DNA from: Dipetalonema caudispina
Lineage: Eukaryota > Nematoda > Chromadorea > Rhabditida > Onchocercidae
Assembly (NCBI GenBank): GCA_013365325.1
Contig: JABVXV010000001.1
Location: 186,001-250,000, forward strand
Length of the DNA stretch: 64,000 bases
Direction of reading: 5' to 3'
Positions within the stretch are counted from its first letter, which is position 1. The number at the start of each line of letters is the position of its first letter. Of this stretch, positions 12,456 to 24,568 are shown piece after piece. Under the pieces are notes generated by a model. It searched no databases, was not told the origin of the DNA, and was given only the letters and a program-made list of their open reading frames with translations. The translations under genes were made by a program, and so were the position numbers.

Positions 12456-14770
12456 ATGAGTTGCGAGCTACTTCATCCTGATGAGGATAGATTTTTCACC
12501 TTCGCATTGGATCTTGTTAATAAAGCAGGAGTAGTAAGTTCTTGATTTTGTTAAAGAAACACTGCAGTCATATGTATTTATATATCTTCTGTTTCAATTT
12601 TTATAGCTTGTTCGAACTGCCTTCGAACAGCCATGTTCAGAAGTACATACGAAAATGTCAAACACCGATTTGGTGACAGAAACAGACCAGGCAGTTGAGA
12701 AAATGTTGATAGAGAATCTTTCAAAAGAATTTCCTGACCATAAGTTAGTTTTTATCAGCATTTCCAAGACTTTACTGAAGTGCAATTGCACAGGAGCAGA
12801 TCTTCGGGCTATCTAATTTCTTTGTAAGCAAGTTTCGGAGTTATCATCCATCTTTATTGTATAATAATTTATTTGAGGCTTCTTGGCATTTGTATTGCTA
12901 GTGTTTTAATTTTTTTGGCAGTCTTAAGTGTTCAGAAAAAATAGTGTTTTAATTTTTTTGCTCACGTACTACGACAAATTCTAAACATTGCGTACAATAA
13001 CCACCGAAATGATTTAAATATTGACATTTAGATAACTATTGTAAAAGGTATTCCACAGGTTTATTGGTGAAGAGTCTGTAGCAGGTGGTGCGAAAATTGA
13101 TTATACCGATGCACCTACCTGGATTATTGATCCAATCGATGGCACTACGAATTTCGTTCATAGGTAATCTACATTGCGGAAATTCTAATGAACTAACTTT
13201 CATTTTTGCACTTGATGAAGTATACCTGCTGTTTCATTTTGAAATTTTGGTATTTGAAAATCTAATAGAGTGTGGATCTCAGTGTGACATAAATTTCACT
13301 ACCATCAAATTACAGAATTCCAATAATTGCCATATGTGTAGGACTGGCTATCAAGAAGCAGTTACGTGCCGGTATTGTTTATAATCCAATTACTAAAGAG
13401 CTCTATACGGCGCAGTCAGGGCGGGGAGCTTTTCGAAATGGTTTTCCAATTCATGTTTCTGCTACCAAAGGTACTATTATTTGGCTGTGAACATTTGCAG
13501 TAGAGGATTTTTTACAAGAATTTTATATTCATAACTCATGCAAGATTTTCTGAACTAACTTGTTTTTTTAAAAAAGAAGTCAGTTGATCTGTTTTGCTAG
13601 TTATCATTGTGATGTCTGTAGAAATAAATCGATGTCTAATTGCTCAGTCGCATGGAGTTCAGAATTTGGTTCAGTTCGGTGAAAAATGGTTGAAAATCAC
13701 AATGGATAATCATGGCCGGCAATGTCTTGCAGGCATACGAGGGTAACTTTTACATTTCTGTCCATTTTTAACTAAAACAAATGCATTAAGATATTTCCTT
13801 TTCATAAACGTCACATTCAGAGATACACTGTTCAATTTACTGAGGCAGTATCTTAGTGGGATCACTTAGAGTTACACATTATAATTCTGCTGTAGTCTTT
13901 TTGAACTCAGATTGCAAGTAGCTATGCCTTAACTGTCGAGAAGGATAATTTCCGTAATCTCTGAAATCAGGAGAGCAGATGACAATGTGTTACTTTCTGT
14001 ATCATTTTGCTTTAGACCAACATATTTGTTCATTTTGTGAAAGTCATAGAGCCTAATCTTCATGCAGATAGAATAGCTGAATGGTAATTTCGGCATCTGT
14101 GGTCGCTGTTCTGGTCTCAATATAGAATTTAAAAATAATATAATTTATTGCTTTTTGCAGTGTTCTCTTGATTTAGACATCGTTCGTTCGGTTCCGCAGC
14201 TATGAATATGGTCTTTGTGGCTCAAGGTGGACTGGATGCATATGTTGAGTATGGTATCCACGCGTGGGACGTTGCTGCTGCAGGAATCATTGTTAAAGAA
14301 GCCGGTGGTGTATTACTAGATCCAACAGGTAAGCTAGGTTCAGAAAAAATGTTTGTATTTGTTTTTTCAGATATCTATTTTCGCAGAGTTTAGTTTGCTT
14401 GTGATGCTGTTTAACTTCGAGATAACTTGATCATTTTCTAGATACTCGCTCGTTTTTTCCGAACGCTCCGTAAGATTTGGAAAATAGAAATTGATCTATT
14501 TTTCTAAAAAATTTTAAAGGACTATCGTTTCTGAGATTTTGCGAAATGTGATATCTTTTTTAACTTCTCCACTGGACAATCACTTTATGAAAAACTATTG
14601 ATTTGATTTGATTTCTATGTAATTTGTTTGGTAAATAGTTTAAGCAGTTAGACATTGCAGGAGCCGAATTTGACATCATGAGCCGTCGAATTCTCTGCAC
14701 CTCAACTCCTGAGCTGGCTAAGGCAATAGAATCAACTCTCAGTCATGTTGAGTACGAGAAAGAAGGATAA
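12456..14770 (+). CDS. IMPA: Inositol-1-monophosphatase
   Basis: Mg-dependent, lithium-sensitive phosphatase family that releases free myo-inositol for phosphoinositide synthesis; cytosolic. Seven exons: 12456-12533, 12607-12743, 13059-13163, 13316-13470, 13622-13742, 14177-14328, 14661-14770; 285 aa (human IMPA1 277). All metal-binding motifs are visible: [12 protein letters not shown] near residues 48-59, [21 protein letters not shown], and the C-terminal [21 protein letters not shown]. The [22 protein letters not shown] segment shapes the inositol site. Nothing essential is missing, so it should be active. The ATG lies 9 nt after a tttttcag site, suggesting trans-splicing. The Tctex light chain gene follows on the same strand about 0.8 kb downstream. 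Confidence 0.96.
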
Positions 14771-15559
14771 ATCCATAACCCTATCATCTCTTTTTTGTTA
14801 TTATTAACGCTAGAATTTGATTTTTATTTTCGTGTTCCTCATAAATTAGGATTAGGAATTTACTCCATTTGCTATCATTTCGTTTCTATTAATTGTTGTT
14901 TCCCAGTCCAATGGAATCTTCTTCCTCTTAATATTATGTTAGAGAAACATTTATTCAGCAAATGTTTTGTTTTTTTTTTTTCCTTTTCAGAGTCGGTAGA
15001 GCTGTCTTCCCATTTTTATTTCATTTTGCACTGTCTGTTCGAAACCTTTCTTCGTTCTTGCGAATTGGTTAAATTTAAGTTCATTATCACTGCAGATAAG
15101 CTAATTTATAAATGATTTGTCACTGACAGATATTTGCAATCATTCAACGTTCATGAGAAAGGATCGGTTAGAAACTATAGCTAGAAAGATTTTGCTGTAG
15201 TATGTTCATGTTCAGGCTCAAAAGTGTCATGGTATAGTCGCAATTATGTTAATCCATGAAATAAAGTAGTAAATAGTGTAATTACCCCTTAGATTTTCTT
15301 TTTGGTTTTGTCACCATTTTTACTTCTTCCCCTGAAACGTTTAAAGAGGAAAGAAAAGTTTTCAAACATTTTCATGGATTATGTTTTCGACGATACATGA
15401 AAGGCAAAGAAAGTGTGAAGGGCGCTATGCGTTTTTATAAGGGTGGCGTTAGTTTTTAGAAGGGTTATTGTATGTATGCAGGATGAAAGTGCTGTTTAGG
15501 GGAAACAATCTAAACGTGTTTCGTCATTTTCGGTATTTTGTAAGATAAATTGCTGGATA
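14771..15559. other. Intergenic / IMPase 3' UTR
   Basis: T-rich sequence after the IMPase stop. A 106-codon plus frame at 14795-15115 is Phe/Leu/Ser-rich with no motifs or splice logic and is most likely 3' UTR read by chance. Confidence 0.5.
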
Positions 15560-16870
15560 ATGATGGGCGACACTCATCCTATTGAGGTTCGTTGTATTTG
15601 TTTTCCTTAAGCACCAAGATATCTTTGATTTTATTTTCTGAAAATGAGTCTTACATTGATGCTGAAGTTTCAATTCTTGGAGCAGAATGCTGAGCTATTT
15701 TCTATCTTCGTTTGATGAAAAAAATCCATTATGAATTTCAGAATTCTCACTTAGTACCCCTCAGTCAGGAAGTTCAAACTATTAGCAAAGAGGTTGGTCT
15801 GTTCAATAATTTTTTTGCTTGTTGTTGCTAGTCCTCTGTTATTTAGTTTTTACTTGCAAAATTTTGTGAAAATTTATTGGAAATTTTTTCCACCTTTTAG
15901 AAAAAATAGAATTTCAACCGTAAAATGGATTACAACTAAATGCGTAATGTACCACTGGTAATAATTTGATTCATTCTTCTATCACCTTTCTTTTGGCCTT
16001 CGTTTTAAAATTTTAAATCTAAAGAGCTGATCAGAAATTATCAGAGCGGGATTAAATCCATTTTAACATTTAATAATGGCAAATGAAGCGCAAAAATATT
16101 TTTCAGGCTTTGGATAATATAATTGGTAACAGCCCATACTGGCATGTTACAACAAATCAGTGGAGCCAGCAGGCTGTAGAAACAATTACGACTAATCTGG
16201 TGAAGCTCAACAAACCCTACAAATACATTGGTGAGTACTTCTACCGTTTAACCGCTTCCAACTCCTCCCTTCATATTTCCTCCACTAGCCTTTTAACCAC
16301 TCGACTTTTAGCATGATCAGATCTTTGGGAAATTTTTAATTATGTTTCTTATTTATATATTTTTGTTCATCGTTGTTAATCCACGGCTTACTTGTTGCTA
16401 TAAAATGCCATAATGCAGATTTGGAAGAAAAGAAGGTTTTTGATATTTCACCATTAAATTCTGCACTTACCACATGATTTTGCTTGTTCTTTAAAATTTT
16501 TTTTCAGTAACCTGTGTGATCATGCAGACAAATACTGGTGCAGGTCTCAGCGTATCGAGCACTTGCTACTGGGATAAGGCAACCGACCGTAAGTAATTTC
16601 TGAATTCTTCTCCATTATTTTTTTTTTATTTATAAAGGAAACTGTCATCTCTAATCAATTTTCTGTTACTCAAGAATTGTATTCACGGTGAAATATGGAA
16701 TTTTCATATCCGTGTTTTTCTTTTTGCAATTTTCACCTTATCATTATGATTGCTTCCTTCACTTTATGTTGCTTAAAGTATTTTACACTTTATTTTCAGT
16801 GTCATTTACAGTTCGATGGGAAAACAAAGCAGTTGTGACAATTGTTAACGTTTTTGCTGTTGCTATATGA
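15560..16870 (+). CDS. DYNLT: Dynein light chain, Tctex-1 type
   Basis: Homodimeric light chain that binds the dynein intermediate chain and some cargoes. Five exons: 15560-15586, 15742-15792, 16107-16230, 16508-16588, 16800-16870; 117 aa (human DYNLT1 113). Recognised segments are SPYWHVTTNQWSQQAVETI, KLNKPYKYIV, TCVIMQTNTGAGLSVSSTCY and the C-terminal SFTVRWENKAVVTIVNVFAV, which match the family in order (vertebrate GSCTVRWENK). Two adjacent ATGs (15560 and 15563) are possible starts, differing by one Met. A longer frame beginning MKRKNIF just before exon 3 is intronic. Confidence 0.95.
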
Positions 16871-17323
16871 TGGAGCCGAGGATACCATATTGCAGAAATA
16901 ATTACATCAATGTTCATGATAATATGTATCATGGTCATAATAATATGTATCATCATTTATAGCCATAAAGCTGTGAGCACCGTATTCTCAACAGTGTTCT
17001 GTATTTTACGGATTTTTAAGTGAAGTGACCTTTTTTCTCCTGCTTCCTGCTCCCTTGATTGCTTTTCCTTTTCTCTTTTCGTTACTCGGCAGTCTTTGCA
17101 TTTCTATTACCTTATCAGAATCAAATGGTAATATTTTACTACACGTGTAACCTGTCCATTCGCTTTATATTTTGCTTTTAATAGGTTTCGGCTTCATACA
17201 TATCTTCAACTTCTTTCATCTTACGTTCCATTATTTTAAGGTAAATATTTTAGGATTCTGTAGCAAGAAACAGGAATAATTCGAAAAGTTTCAAATGTAT
17301 TACCTTTTGTCGCTTTGTATGAT
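16871..17323. other. Intergenic between DYNLT and an orphan gene
   Basis: AT-rich. Two short stretches bounded by plausible splice sites (about 17095-17127, SLHFYYLIRIK; about 17186-17239, ending AG before GTAAAT) could be upstream exons of the next gene, but I could not join them to it in frame. Confidence 0.3.
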
Positions 17324-18240
17324 ATGAGGAGCAATATTTTACCTTGTATCAAATGTTGGAATTTTGCTGCATCTTTTGCCAGTGGACGTGAAAATGAAGG
17401 AACTGTAAAGTTGCTCGCGAAAAAATCGTTTCAAAGATGCCACATAGAAAGTTATATTAGAAGCACTTTGAAATTAATTATTGGACACACTCATCATGAC
17501 AAACTACAAGTGTCGATTGATGTGTCGCCCTCGTCAGGAAATCTTGTGCAGAATAGTAAGACTAAAGATGACGTAATGTGGTTCTTTAGAGTTCAGCTTT
17601 TTCTGGAATTTCAATATATCAGTAATTGTCATCTGTTCATGTATATGATTTGTTCGTTTTGATTAATTCTGCAAAGTGTGTTTGCAGCTCCTTGTGTACT
17701 TGAAGTTTTAAAAATACTTTTTATTAAGTTTTTGGCTTCTATGAGCTGCTGTTGAGAAATCCCAAGTTCTCTGTCTCCATTTCATTGCTCATCTATTTTT
17801 TTCCTTCTTTGTCATTAGTGTTCAAGCACCAAATTGTCATTTCGAATTAAGAAATAAGAAATTTTTGGTAAAAGGACTTTGTTATTTCCGCAGATAGATG
17901 ATAGTAGTATGTATCGTTATAGCGAACGTACGATTTGGTTGTTTAATACTTTGCTTTAACGTAGGGTATCTAATGTCAAACAAACTATAATATGATGTAT
18001 CAGTTTATTCAATATCTTTAGTACAGAAATTCAAAAGGAGCGATCTTCAGCAGAGTTATACAAGCTGAAGAAATTAACAGAGAAATTTGGTATCATAATC
18101 GGGACTTCATGTATATAAAAATTATAGCAAGAATATGCAAAATATCCCTATGCAGACTGTGCTGCTGGCAACCAGCGACAAATCAGATGGATAATGATAG
18201 AGATGATGAATCTTGGTTCATAATACGGTTCTTGGAATGA
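17324..18240 (+). CDS. Uncharacterised two-exon protein
   Basis: Not recognised. Exon 1, 17324-17572, opens at MRSNILPCIKCWNF and has clearly coding composition (SGRENEGTVKLLAKKSF, SIDVSPSSGNLVQNSK), ending at a GTAATG donor. Exon 2, 18022-18240, starts after a tctttag acceptor, is phase-compatible, stays open for 72 codons (KGAIFSRVIQAEEINREIWY, then a Cys-rich patch CKISLCRLCCW) and ends at TGA. Total 155 aa. There is no clear signal peptide or membrane segment; eight cysteines are visible. The true start may be further upstream. It is convergent with the BLCAP-like gene. The model depends on one intron and could be wrong. Confidence 0.4.
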
Positions 18241-18325
18241 TTTAAAAATAGTTTTAATTCTTATGTCTAAGTTAAAATATTGAGATTATCAAGTAAAAAG
18301 ATGAAAATTAAAAGAAGTTTGAAGC

Positions 18326-18585
18326 TCATACAGAAAAGGAATTGCTGTTCTCTTTCTCTACAACTGAGAATTCTATGTGAACAAAATCATATACAGGGAC
18401 TGGGGAAATGTACAACGTAAAGCACAAGCAAAACAAAAGCCTGATAAGAGAAGTAATAAGTACAAAGCAAAATATTTCTGGGTTCTGGACTACTGCCGAT
18501 GGAAAATTTAGATTTCTTAAATTTATAACCGAAGTCGCGGTTCTCATTCAGGAACTCATCTGACCGGCAAAGCAGGCAGAAAGTC
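18326..18585 (-). other. Possible alternative C-terminal exons of the BLCAP-like gene
   Basis: Two minus-strand exon-like segments, 18585-18464 (CRSDEFLNENRDFGYKFKK) and 18399-18326 (YDFVHIEFSVVEKENSNSF, then TGA), each follow a good acceptor and join in phase. A GTGAAG donor overlapping the BLCAP-like stop codon (after the TC of its final Ser codon) would splice into the first one in phase, giving a longer C-terminus. It could also be an independent gene whose start I cannot find. Confidence 0.3.
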
Positions 18586-18885
18586 CTGAAATCGTAGGTA
18601 ATAGTACCGGTCTAAAAATTCAACAGCTCAACAAATAATAAAGCTATCATTTGTTGCCTTGTATACTTAATATCCAGAGAGTAATGTACGTGTGTCGAAC
18701 CCAATTTTTTAAAGTATTTGAATTTCATTTGATGGGCAGATATGGTTAAAATTGTGTTTAGTTTCGTAATTTTGCAATGCATGAAACAAAACATTCAAGC
18801 GCTTCTTCAATCGGCAGCAAAAGTACCCGTCACGGAAATAAAGAACAAGACAAAGAAATGACTCTTTTTTTCGATTTTTTTTACT

Positions 18886-20452
18886 TCACGAAAGCCATTG
18901 CCTTTTTTCGCGGACATATGCACACATTTCTCCATTGAAAACAGTATCACAGGAGGGCCAAAATATGCAAGAATCGCTATCACTCCAACACAATAGTCCA
19001 ACGGCCGTGAAGAATATTATGGAACATATATAGCATGGCCTGAAATAAGAAATAAATAATGTTCATCGAAATGTTTTCCATTCCACATCGAGTAAATTAT
19101 GACATTTCGAATTAGTACTGTTCAAAATTGGAATAATTATTGAGGGCGATTCACGAACAAGTTTGAACAGTAAAGTGAAGATAGCAGGATTTGTCATCAG
19201 CACTTTTTTGGTAGCTGATATGGATTTCGATGAAATATTTCTAAATAGAAAAATGAGCTTCCGTCTCTAATGTATAATCACTGGAGTAGGATTAACAGAG
19301 ACAACAGAAAAACTTTCTGTGAGAAAGCAAAAAAGAGACATTAAGGTATTAAGGAACAGCTATCTATATAAGGTTTATGTGAAACAACTTTTTCGCTTCG
19401 TATTCAAATGAATTTATAAGTCGCTACATTATATGTCATTTTAAAGCGCGTTTCCTACTTTATCTTTTTTTTATGACTAATCATCTAATTTTTATTTCGT
19501 ATTCATTTCAAACTAAAGAAATTGTCTCAAGCAAAAACTAAATTTGAGTGATTTCTTAAATTAGTTTAAAGAGGATCAAACTGTTGAGGCAATTCGCAGT
19601 GCCTTTGGCCCAGGAACCGCTCGTTAATATATCGTATAGTCATAAAAGGTTATAGGCAATGCTAGATGGTCCACCATTACCATTTAAATCCCGATGAAAC
19701 CATTAATACTTCAGAAGTGTGCTCAGCAAACTGATGAAATACCTCAAAATCTGCAACACTTCTGCCGTACAATGGTCTGCAGAAAGAGCCCAATTCTTCT
19801 CTATGATAACACTTAACGACGCTTTAAAAATTTGGATAAATCGGATTGTCAAGTTTTGCCTTATCTATTTATCTGACCTTTCATCAACAGGCTACTACTT
19901 CATTCAGACCATGTTTTGCAAAAGAAATGTTTCCAAGAGTTTTCAATTCAGAAATGCTTTTTTCATTAAACATTGTTGTCGAAAATCCCGATGCATTTTT
20001 GAAAAATGCAAATGAGTATGCAAGAATAAACAAAATTATTGCTTGTTAACAAAAGCGTGTTAATTACCATGATTCCTATTTTGATTAATAAAGATGTTAG
20101 TTATAATAATTTAAAATTTATGGTATATATTTATATATTCACCCATCATCATCTTAAACATGCCATCGTTATATAATAAGAGTAATTAATCTGCATAGCA
20201 TGAGAACAGTAAATATAGGAAAAATTTTTTATATAATACGAATTATGAAACTTGTGATTTGTAATGCGCCTTCCCTAATTTTTCTTACGTTTTATGATTC
20301 AGAATGATAAAATGATGAAAAGCAAACCTTCTTTCCATAAAAAACCCAACAACATAAAACCACATGAAGAGAGCTTGGTCAATAATGAACGTTGGATGGA
20401 GCCAATGCTTGGGTATGAGAAGCACGGGAATAAGCCATTGTAAGCAATACAT
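18886..20452 (-). CDS. BLCAP: BLCAP-like (bladder cancer-associated protein) small membrane protein
   Basis: Two exons, 20452-20328 and 19039-18886, phase 2, give 92 aa (vertebrate BLCAP 87). The N-terminus MYCLQWLIPVLLIPKHW is almost the vertebrate MYCLQWLLPVLLIPKP. Both hydrophobic segments follow (ALFMWFYVVGFFMER; PCYICSIIFFTAVGLLCW), with the conserved ERRPCYIC junction (vertebrate ERKPCTIC) and later cysteines (CIFWPSC). Vertebrate BLCAP is a conserved two-pass protein linked to growth control and apoptosis; its molecular function is unknown. The C-terminal tail after the second segment (NGEMCAYVREKRQW) has diverged. The single intron is about 1.3 kb and contains coding-like segments on the other strand. 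A donor overlapping the stop codon would allow an extended isoform. Confidence 0.85.
19715..20049 (+). other. Exon-like segments inside the BLCAP intron, opposite strand
   Basis: Plus-strand 19715-19774 (CAQQTDEIPQNLQHFCRTM, after tacttcag and before GTCTGC) and 19891-20049 (after caacag; FRPCFAKEMFPRVFNSEM, VENPDAFLKNANEYARINK, ending TAA) join in phase 0. An upstream stretch near 19575-19623 (EDQTVEAIRSAFGPGTAR) also looks coding but does not join in phase. No family recognised; this may be a nested small gene or a decaying one. Confidence 0.25.
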
Positions 20453-21860
20453 TTTCCGCACTCTCTAAAATCGTCAACACTAAACAAATTTCAAAAACTA
20501 CTCGAAATCATAACAATCCGAAGTTGTCCTTTGTATCCTCAGATCATTTGATTATCTAGCTCAAATAGCTGAATGCTCAATGCTAAAATTATCTGTTTAT
20601 GACAATACAACTGTAATTCCATCCTATACTAGTTAATGTAAGCCATAGACCCTGAACACACCTAATCTGGCAACAATGAAGTATGATCTGAAAAATTAAT
20701 ATTTGCTGCAGACGCTAATTGAGTGATCTGCTAACTTTAACACTACGCAAAACAAGAAAAACCATGCAACATCCGCACACTCATCCCCCGACGACCGTCT
20801 ACAACACCGCAATAACCCGGGAATCATCCGCTTGTCTAAGACTTGCACTACTATATTCTTCATAGGATCAATGTCAGAGACAGGGCGGGATTTTAAACCT
20901 GAGAATAGTGTTGCTTTATAAATAATCGATTTACCGAAACTAACTCATTTGGAGAGAGTTCCATTACTCATCTCCCATATTTATTTTTGTATTTCACTAA
21001 ATATCTATTCCTACTTCGATGGATTATCTTATTTCCTTCTCATAAACCAGATGTAGACGGGACACGCCAGAAGAAACAATCTTATGTTGGTTGTTTTCGA
21101 AAGCACTTCAAAAACAACAAGACCTTTGATGAGTCATCTTAATGCTTATCCACGGGATAGCTTATCTTTCTTCCCGGTTGCTAATAAATCACTTCACAAC
21201 AGTTTGTAAAGTAATCTTGCATCTGTCGAAATGTAAACTATTTAAAAAAATAAAAATTGAAGTACATGACTGGAAGTGCTGATTCATTTTGATTTATTTC
21301 GGACACTTTCATAATTTTCCATTATTCAGTTTTCTCTCCATGGCTATCAAAACTTTTAATGGGCCCAAATATTAATTTGCTTTTTCGAATAGGTAAAGTT
21401 TATTTCAGGTTGAATCAAACTTTGCCAAGACCACTTGTAATAATGTTTAAAAAGTATAAAACTATAAACATTAAATTCGGAGACCGATGTCGCATAAATT
21501 TCTCATACAAATTTAGTAAATAAAATGTTAGATAGAAATGCTTGCTAAATCTGTTGCTGTTATCATTTCTAATTCATCTGTGATTTGAACCCATCCATTT
21601 TAATTATCAACTTTTAGATTTATTATTGTTGTTGTTAACAAATTACTTATTTATTCGTCATATCTATCTGTCTTCTTTAAATAATTACTATTTCATTCAT
21701 TATTGCATGTATTCTAGATGATCAGATCATAAAAGCTTAACAAGTATATAACGAAAGATCTTGGAAGGATAGAGGAGATAGAAGAAGTGAAGAAAATGAC
21801 GGATAATAGCAAAATGATTTGGTGAATGTTTTGATGATGAGAAAGAGAGGAGAAGTTTCA
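20453..21860. other. Intergenic, upstream of the BLCAP-like gene
   Basis: Should contain the BLCAP-like promoter. On the plus strand, a stop-free stretch at about 20949-21142 ends in a coding-like piece (DVDGTRQKKQSYVGCFRKHF) closed by TAA; I cannot connect it to anything. The rest is AT-rich without recognisable features. Confidence 0.35.
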
Positions 21861-22441
21861 ATGCTCTATTCTGATCATACATCTGGAAAGATCAAAATTT
21901 GTATTGTAACAATTTTGTAGTCTCATTCAGTTGGGGAAGTAAGTAATGATCGATCTCTTTTACTGCGATCTTTACATTCACGTTTAAAAGCAGAAGGATA
22001 TCAAGCTATCCTGGGATCAGCGTATACTCTTGAGCCTAGAAGATAAAGTTGATCAACTCATACTGAAACGCTTCTTGCTATATTTGATCTTTAATTACGT
22101 CAATATTATTCATTCACTTTTTGCATTGACAAACCTTGAGAATAAAATACAACACTGAGAGACAAAACGCTAGTTGATTGAACAATTTACAGTCTAAATT
22201 CAGCACACAAGTTGATATCTTGCTGTCTAATTTGTAAGTTTATGATGCAGATTTAATTTTAGCTATTAACGATTGCAAAATATATTGCAGGTTACATGCT
22301 TACAGTCGACAGTACTACAGATCAAGGGGATTGCATGTAACGCTTGATCCTGGACAGTGGTTAGTTCTTTTGGCTCCAAAGGAATACAGAGACCAGATTA
22401 CTTCTGCAATTCAATTGTTTTCAAAACATTGTGATGATTAG
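21861..22441 (+). CDS. Small uncharacterised protein, three exons
   Basis: Not recognised. Exons 21861-21900, 21931-22021 and 22291-22441 join in phase 1 then 2 to give 93 aa from an ATG to TAG. The pieces look like a compact alpha/beta fold: GKIKIFGEVSNDRSLLLRSL, KAEGYQAILGSALHAYSRQY, GLHVTLDPGQWLVLLAPKEY, and a C-terminal helix RDQITSAIQLFSKHCDD. No signal peptide or membrane segment. The first intron would be only 30 bp, below the usual size for worms, so the first exon may be wrong and the true start elsewhere; exons 2 and 3 are better supported. Confidence 0.4.
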
Positions 22442-24568
22442 TTGCTGAAATCTAATAAGCATCAAAATATGAAACCTCTCTGTCCTGACAGAAAGTTTAT
22501 TTAGGACAAACTTTTCTAGAATATTTTCTATCGATTCTATGTTCGTTTTGGAAGTTTCGAAGAGCTTGCGAGGGATTATTCCAAGAAAAATTGTCCTACC
22601 AAATTCAAAAATAAAAAGTTATTGCTTGCTTGATCAATACTTTATAAGCTCCAAGGACTTCAAAATCTATAGATTTCGCTCGAGACATAATCACAGTCCG
22701 ATAACATCGACTTTGATCTTTGGGGGTTCTTGATTATTAAGAGAAGATTTTGAAACTTTTTTAAAATTGAAAGCCAAGAAGAGAAACTCAGCCTGTTTAG
22801 TAATTTTAATACTTCTAAATGTTCCATTGGTATTTTTTAGAGCCGAAAAAAATATATGTATATAAGAAAAAACCAATAAGCAAATCAACTTTTAAAATAA
22901 ACTAAGTTGACAGTTGTCGGACATCAACTCACTTAATTCATTGTCATTAAAAAATTAAAGAACAAAGCCAAATAAATAATACAATTAATCAAAATTAGAA
23001 AATTGTTGAGGTGAATGAGAAAAAAGATGAAATGGACAACAAATTAGCTATAGAAGTTAATAGAAAGAAAAGCAAAATTGAAGCCAAAAGATTAAAAAGA
23101 ATCAACTTAGATGCAGAATAGATCATTGATTTTCAAAGCTCTTTTAATTCGGGGAAATTATATTTCTTCGAAAGCGAACTTTGAAAAGATCAAGCACCTC
23201 CACACATTTAATTGATCTGTTCTTCCACTGAAATCTTATCAAAAAGCGTTTAATTTCTTTTGAAATGGAATGTATCACTTCCAGATAAAGGAAAGTAAAT
23301 ATTACAGGGCACAAACATTTGTTAAATGGATGATATTTTGAAAAGCATTGGCAGTATATGTACAACGTTTTTCTAACGATGTTTTTTATGGCTTTGAAGT
23401 GTGATGTATTGAAATATTGGATGAACGAATGTTTGACATTAGAAAAACTTGGCCAACAAAAGTCGGTCACTTGAAATACTCCCTAAATATGATACCTTAG
23501 TTACTTTCTCCTTTACTTGAACTACAGAATGTAAAGAGAAATGTAACTCAAAGCAGTCGCATCAGTCCAAGATTTTGCTTTGCTCACAAATAGCATTACT
23601 GGCCAAGCATAAAACATGGCAGTTATTTTGGGATGAATTATTACGGCATTCGGTTTAAATCTTATAATGATTTAAACAATTTGAAAAACTTAACGATGAT
23701 TGAAAAACAACCTTAATTGCTAGAAATGCACCTATTTTACGCAATAGGATTCAGAATCACGTCCTCACGCTCTATGCAAGAGAAAGAATGCTCGATGTGG
23801 GATTCAGGGACTAGAATTCTTCTCGTCATCTGTGTAATTTTGTATCCGGAAATCTTGCACAAAAAGAATCTGCTGATCTTGGTGATATCTCTGGGAAGTG
23901 GATGATGTTCAGTCATTTTATACTAACTGTGTTTCTGCTATTTTTCTCAAGTGGAAAGAGCAAAAAAAAAAAAAAAAACTAACAACAGACTCAAAAATTT
24001 ACTGTTCGACGATTATCCGTACGGATTAATTCGTGAAACTCCATCTTTGCTGCAAAATCTTGTAACATTCCACTGTTTTAAGCCAAAAATGTAAAGCCAA
24101 TTGTCTATTTAACAGTCCAGCGATAATTCGGCCGCTCAAAATTAAGCCATTAGTCAGTTATTTGTCATAGCTTTGCAGTTCCATAATTTTTGGATTTATT
24201 CTTTTCGGCTTTCCCGACAGTCATTGATTGAAATTTATGATTAAGAATGAATCTTATTTTTACTTCTAAATTCATTCCTAAGCAATGGAAAATGATTTTT
24301 GACAGTTGATTAGAGCATTTAGCATAGGAGCGCTAATTGCAATAAAGTGAGACTTATGCAATTTCATTTTGCTGAATCCGCTTAATTGCTTTATTTACCA
24401 AGCTTTGCTACATCATTCCCTATCGTTTTTTGTAAGGATTTTGCAAGAAATGCTAACCATAATATTATCAAAACGAATGATAATAAAAAAGAAATTAAAA
24501 ATGGTATTAAGGAAGTTGGAAAAGATAAATAAATAAGCACAGTGTGAAGAAGAGAGTAGTGGTAATAA
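22442..24568. other. No intact gene; scattered coding-like fragments
   Basis: AT-rich. Plus-strand fragments with coding composition occur at about 23008-23121 (EVNEKKDEMDNKLAIEVNRK) and 23706-23935 (PILRNRIQNHVLTLYARERM, then an in-frame TAG, then SGNLAQKESADLGDISGKWM). A 108-codon minus frame at 23144-23470 has no motif. These look like decayed coding sequence; no family is recognisable. Confidence 0.3.

Noticed and set aside
14795..15115. 106-codon plus-strand frame after IMPase
   Set aside because: Phe/Ser-rich, no splice signals or motifs, and lies where the IMPase 3' UTR should be.
23144..23470. 108-codon minus-strand frame
   Set aside because: No motif, AT-driven composition, and the opposite strand is equally coding-like in parts; probably chance.
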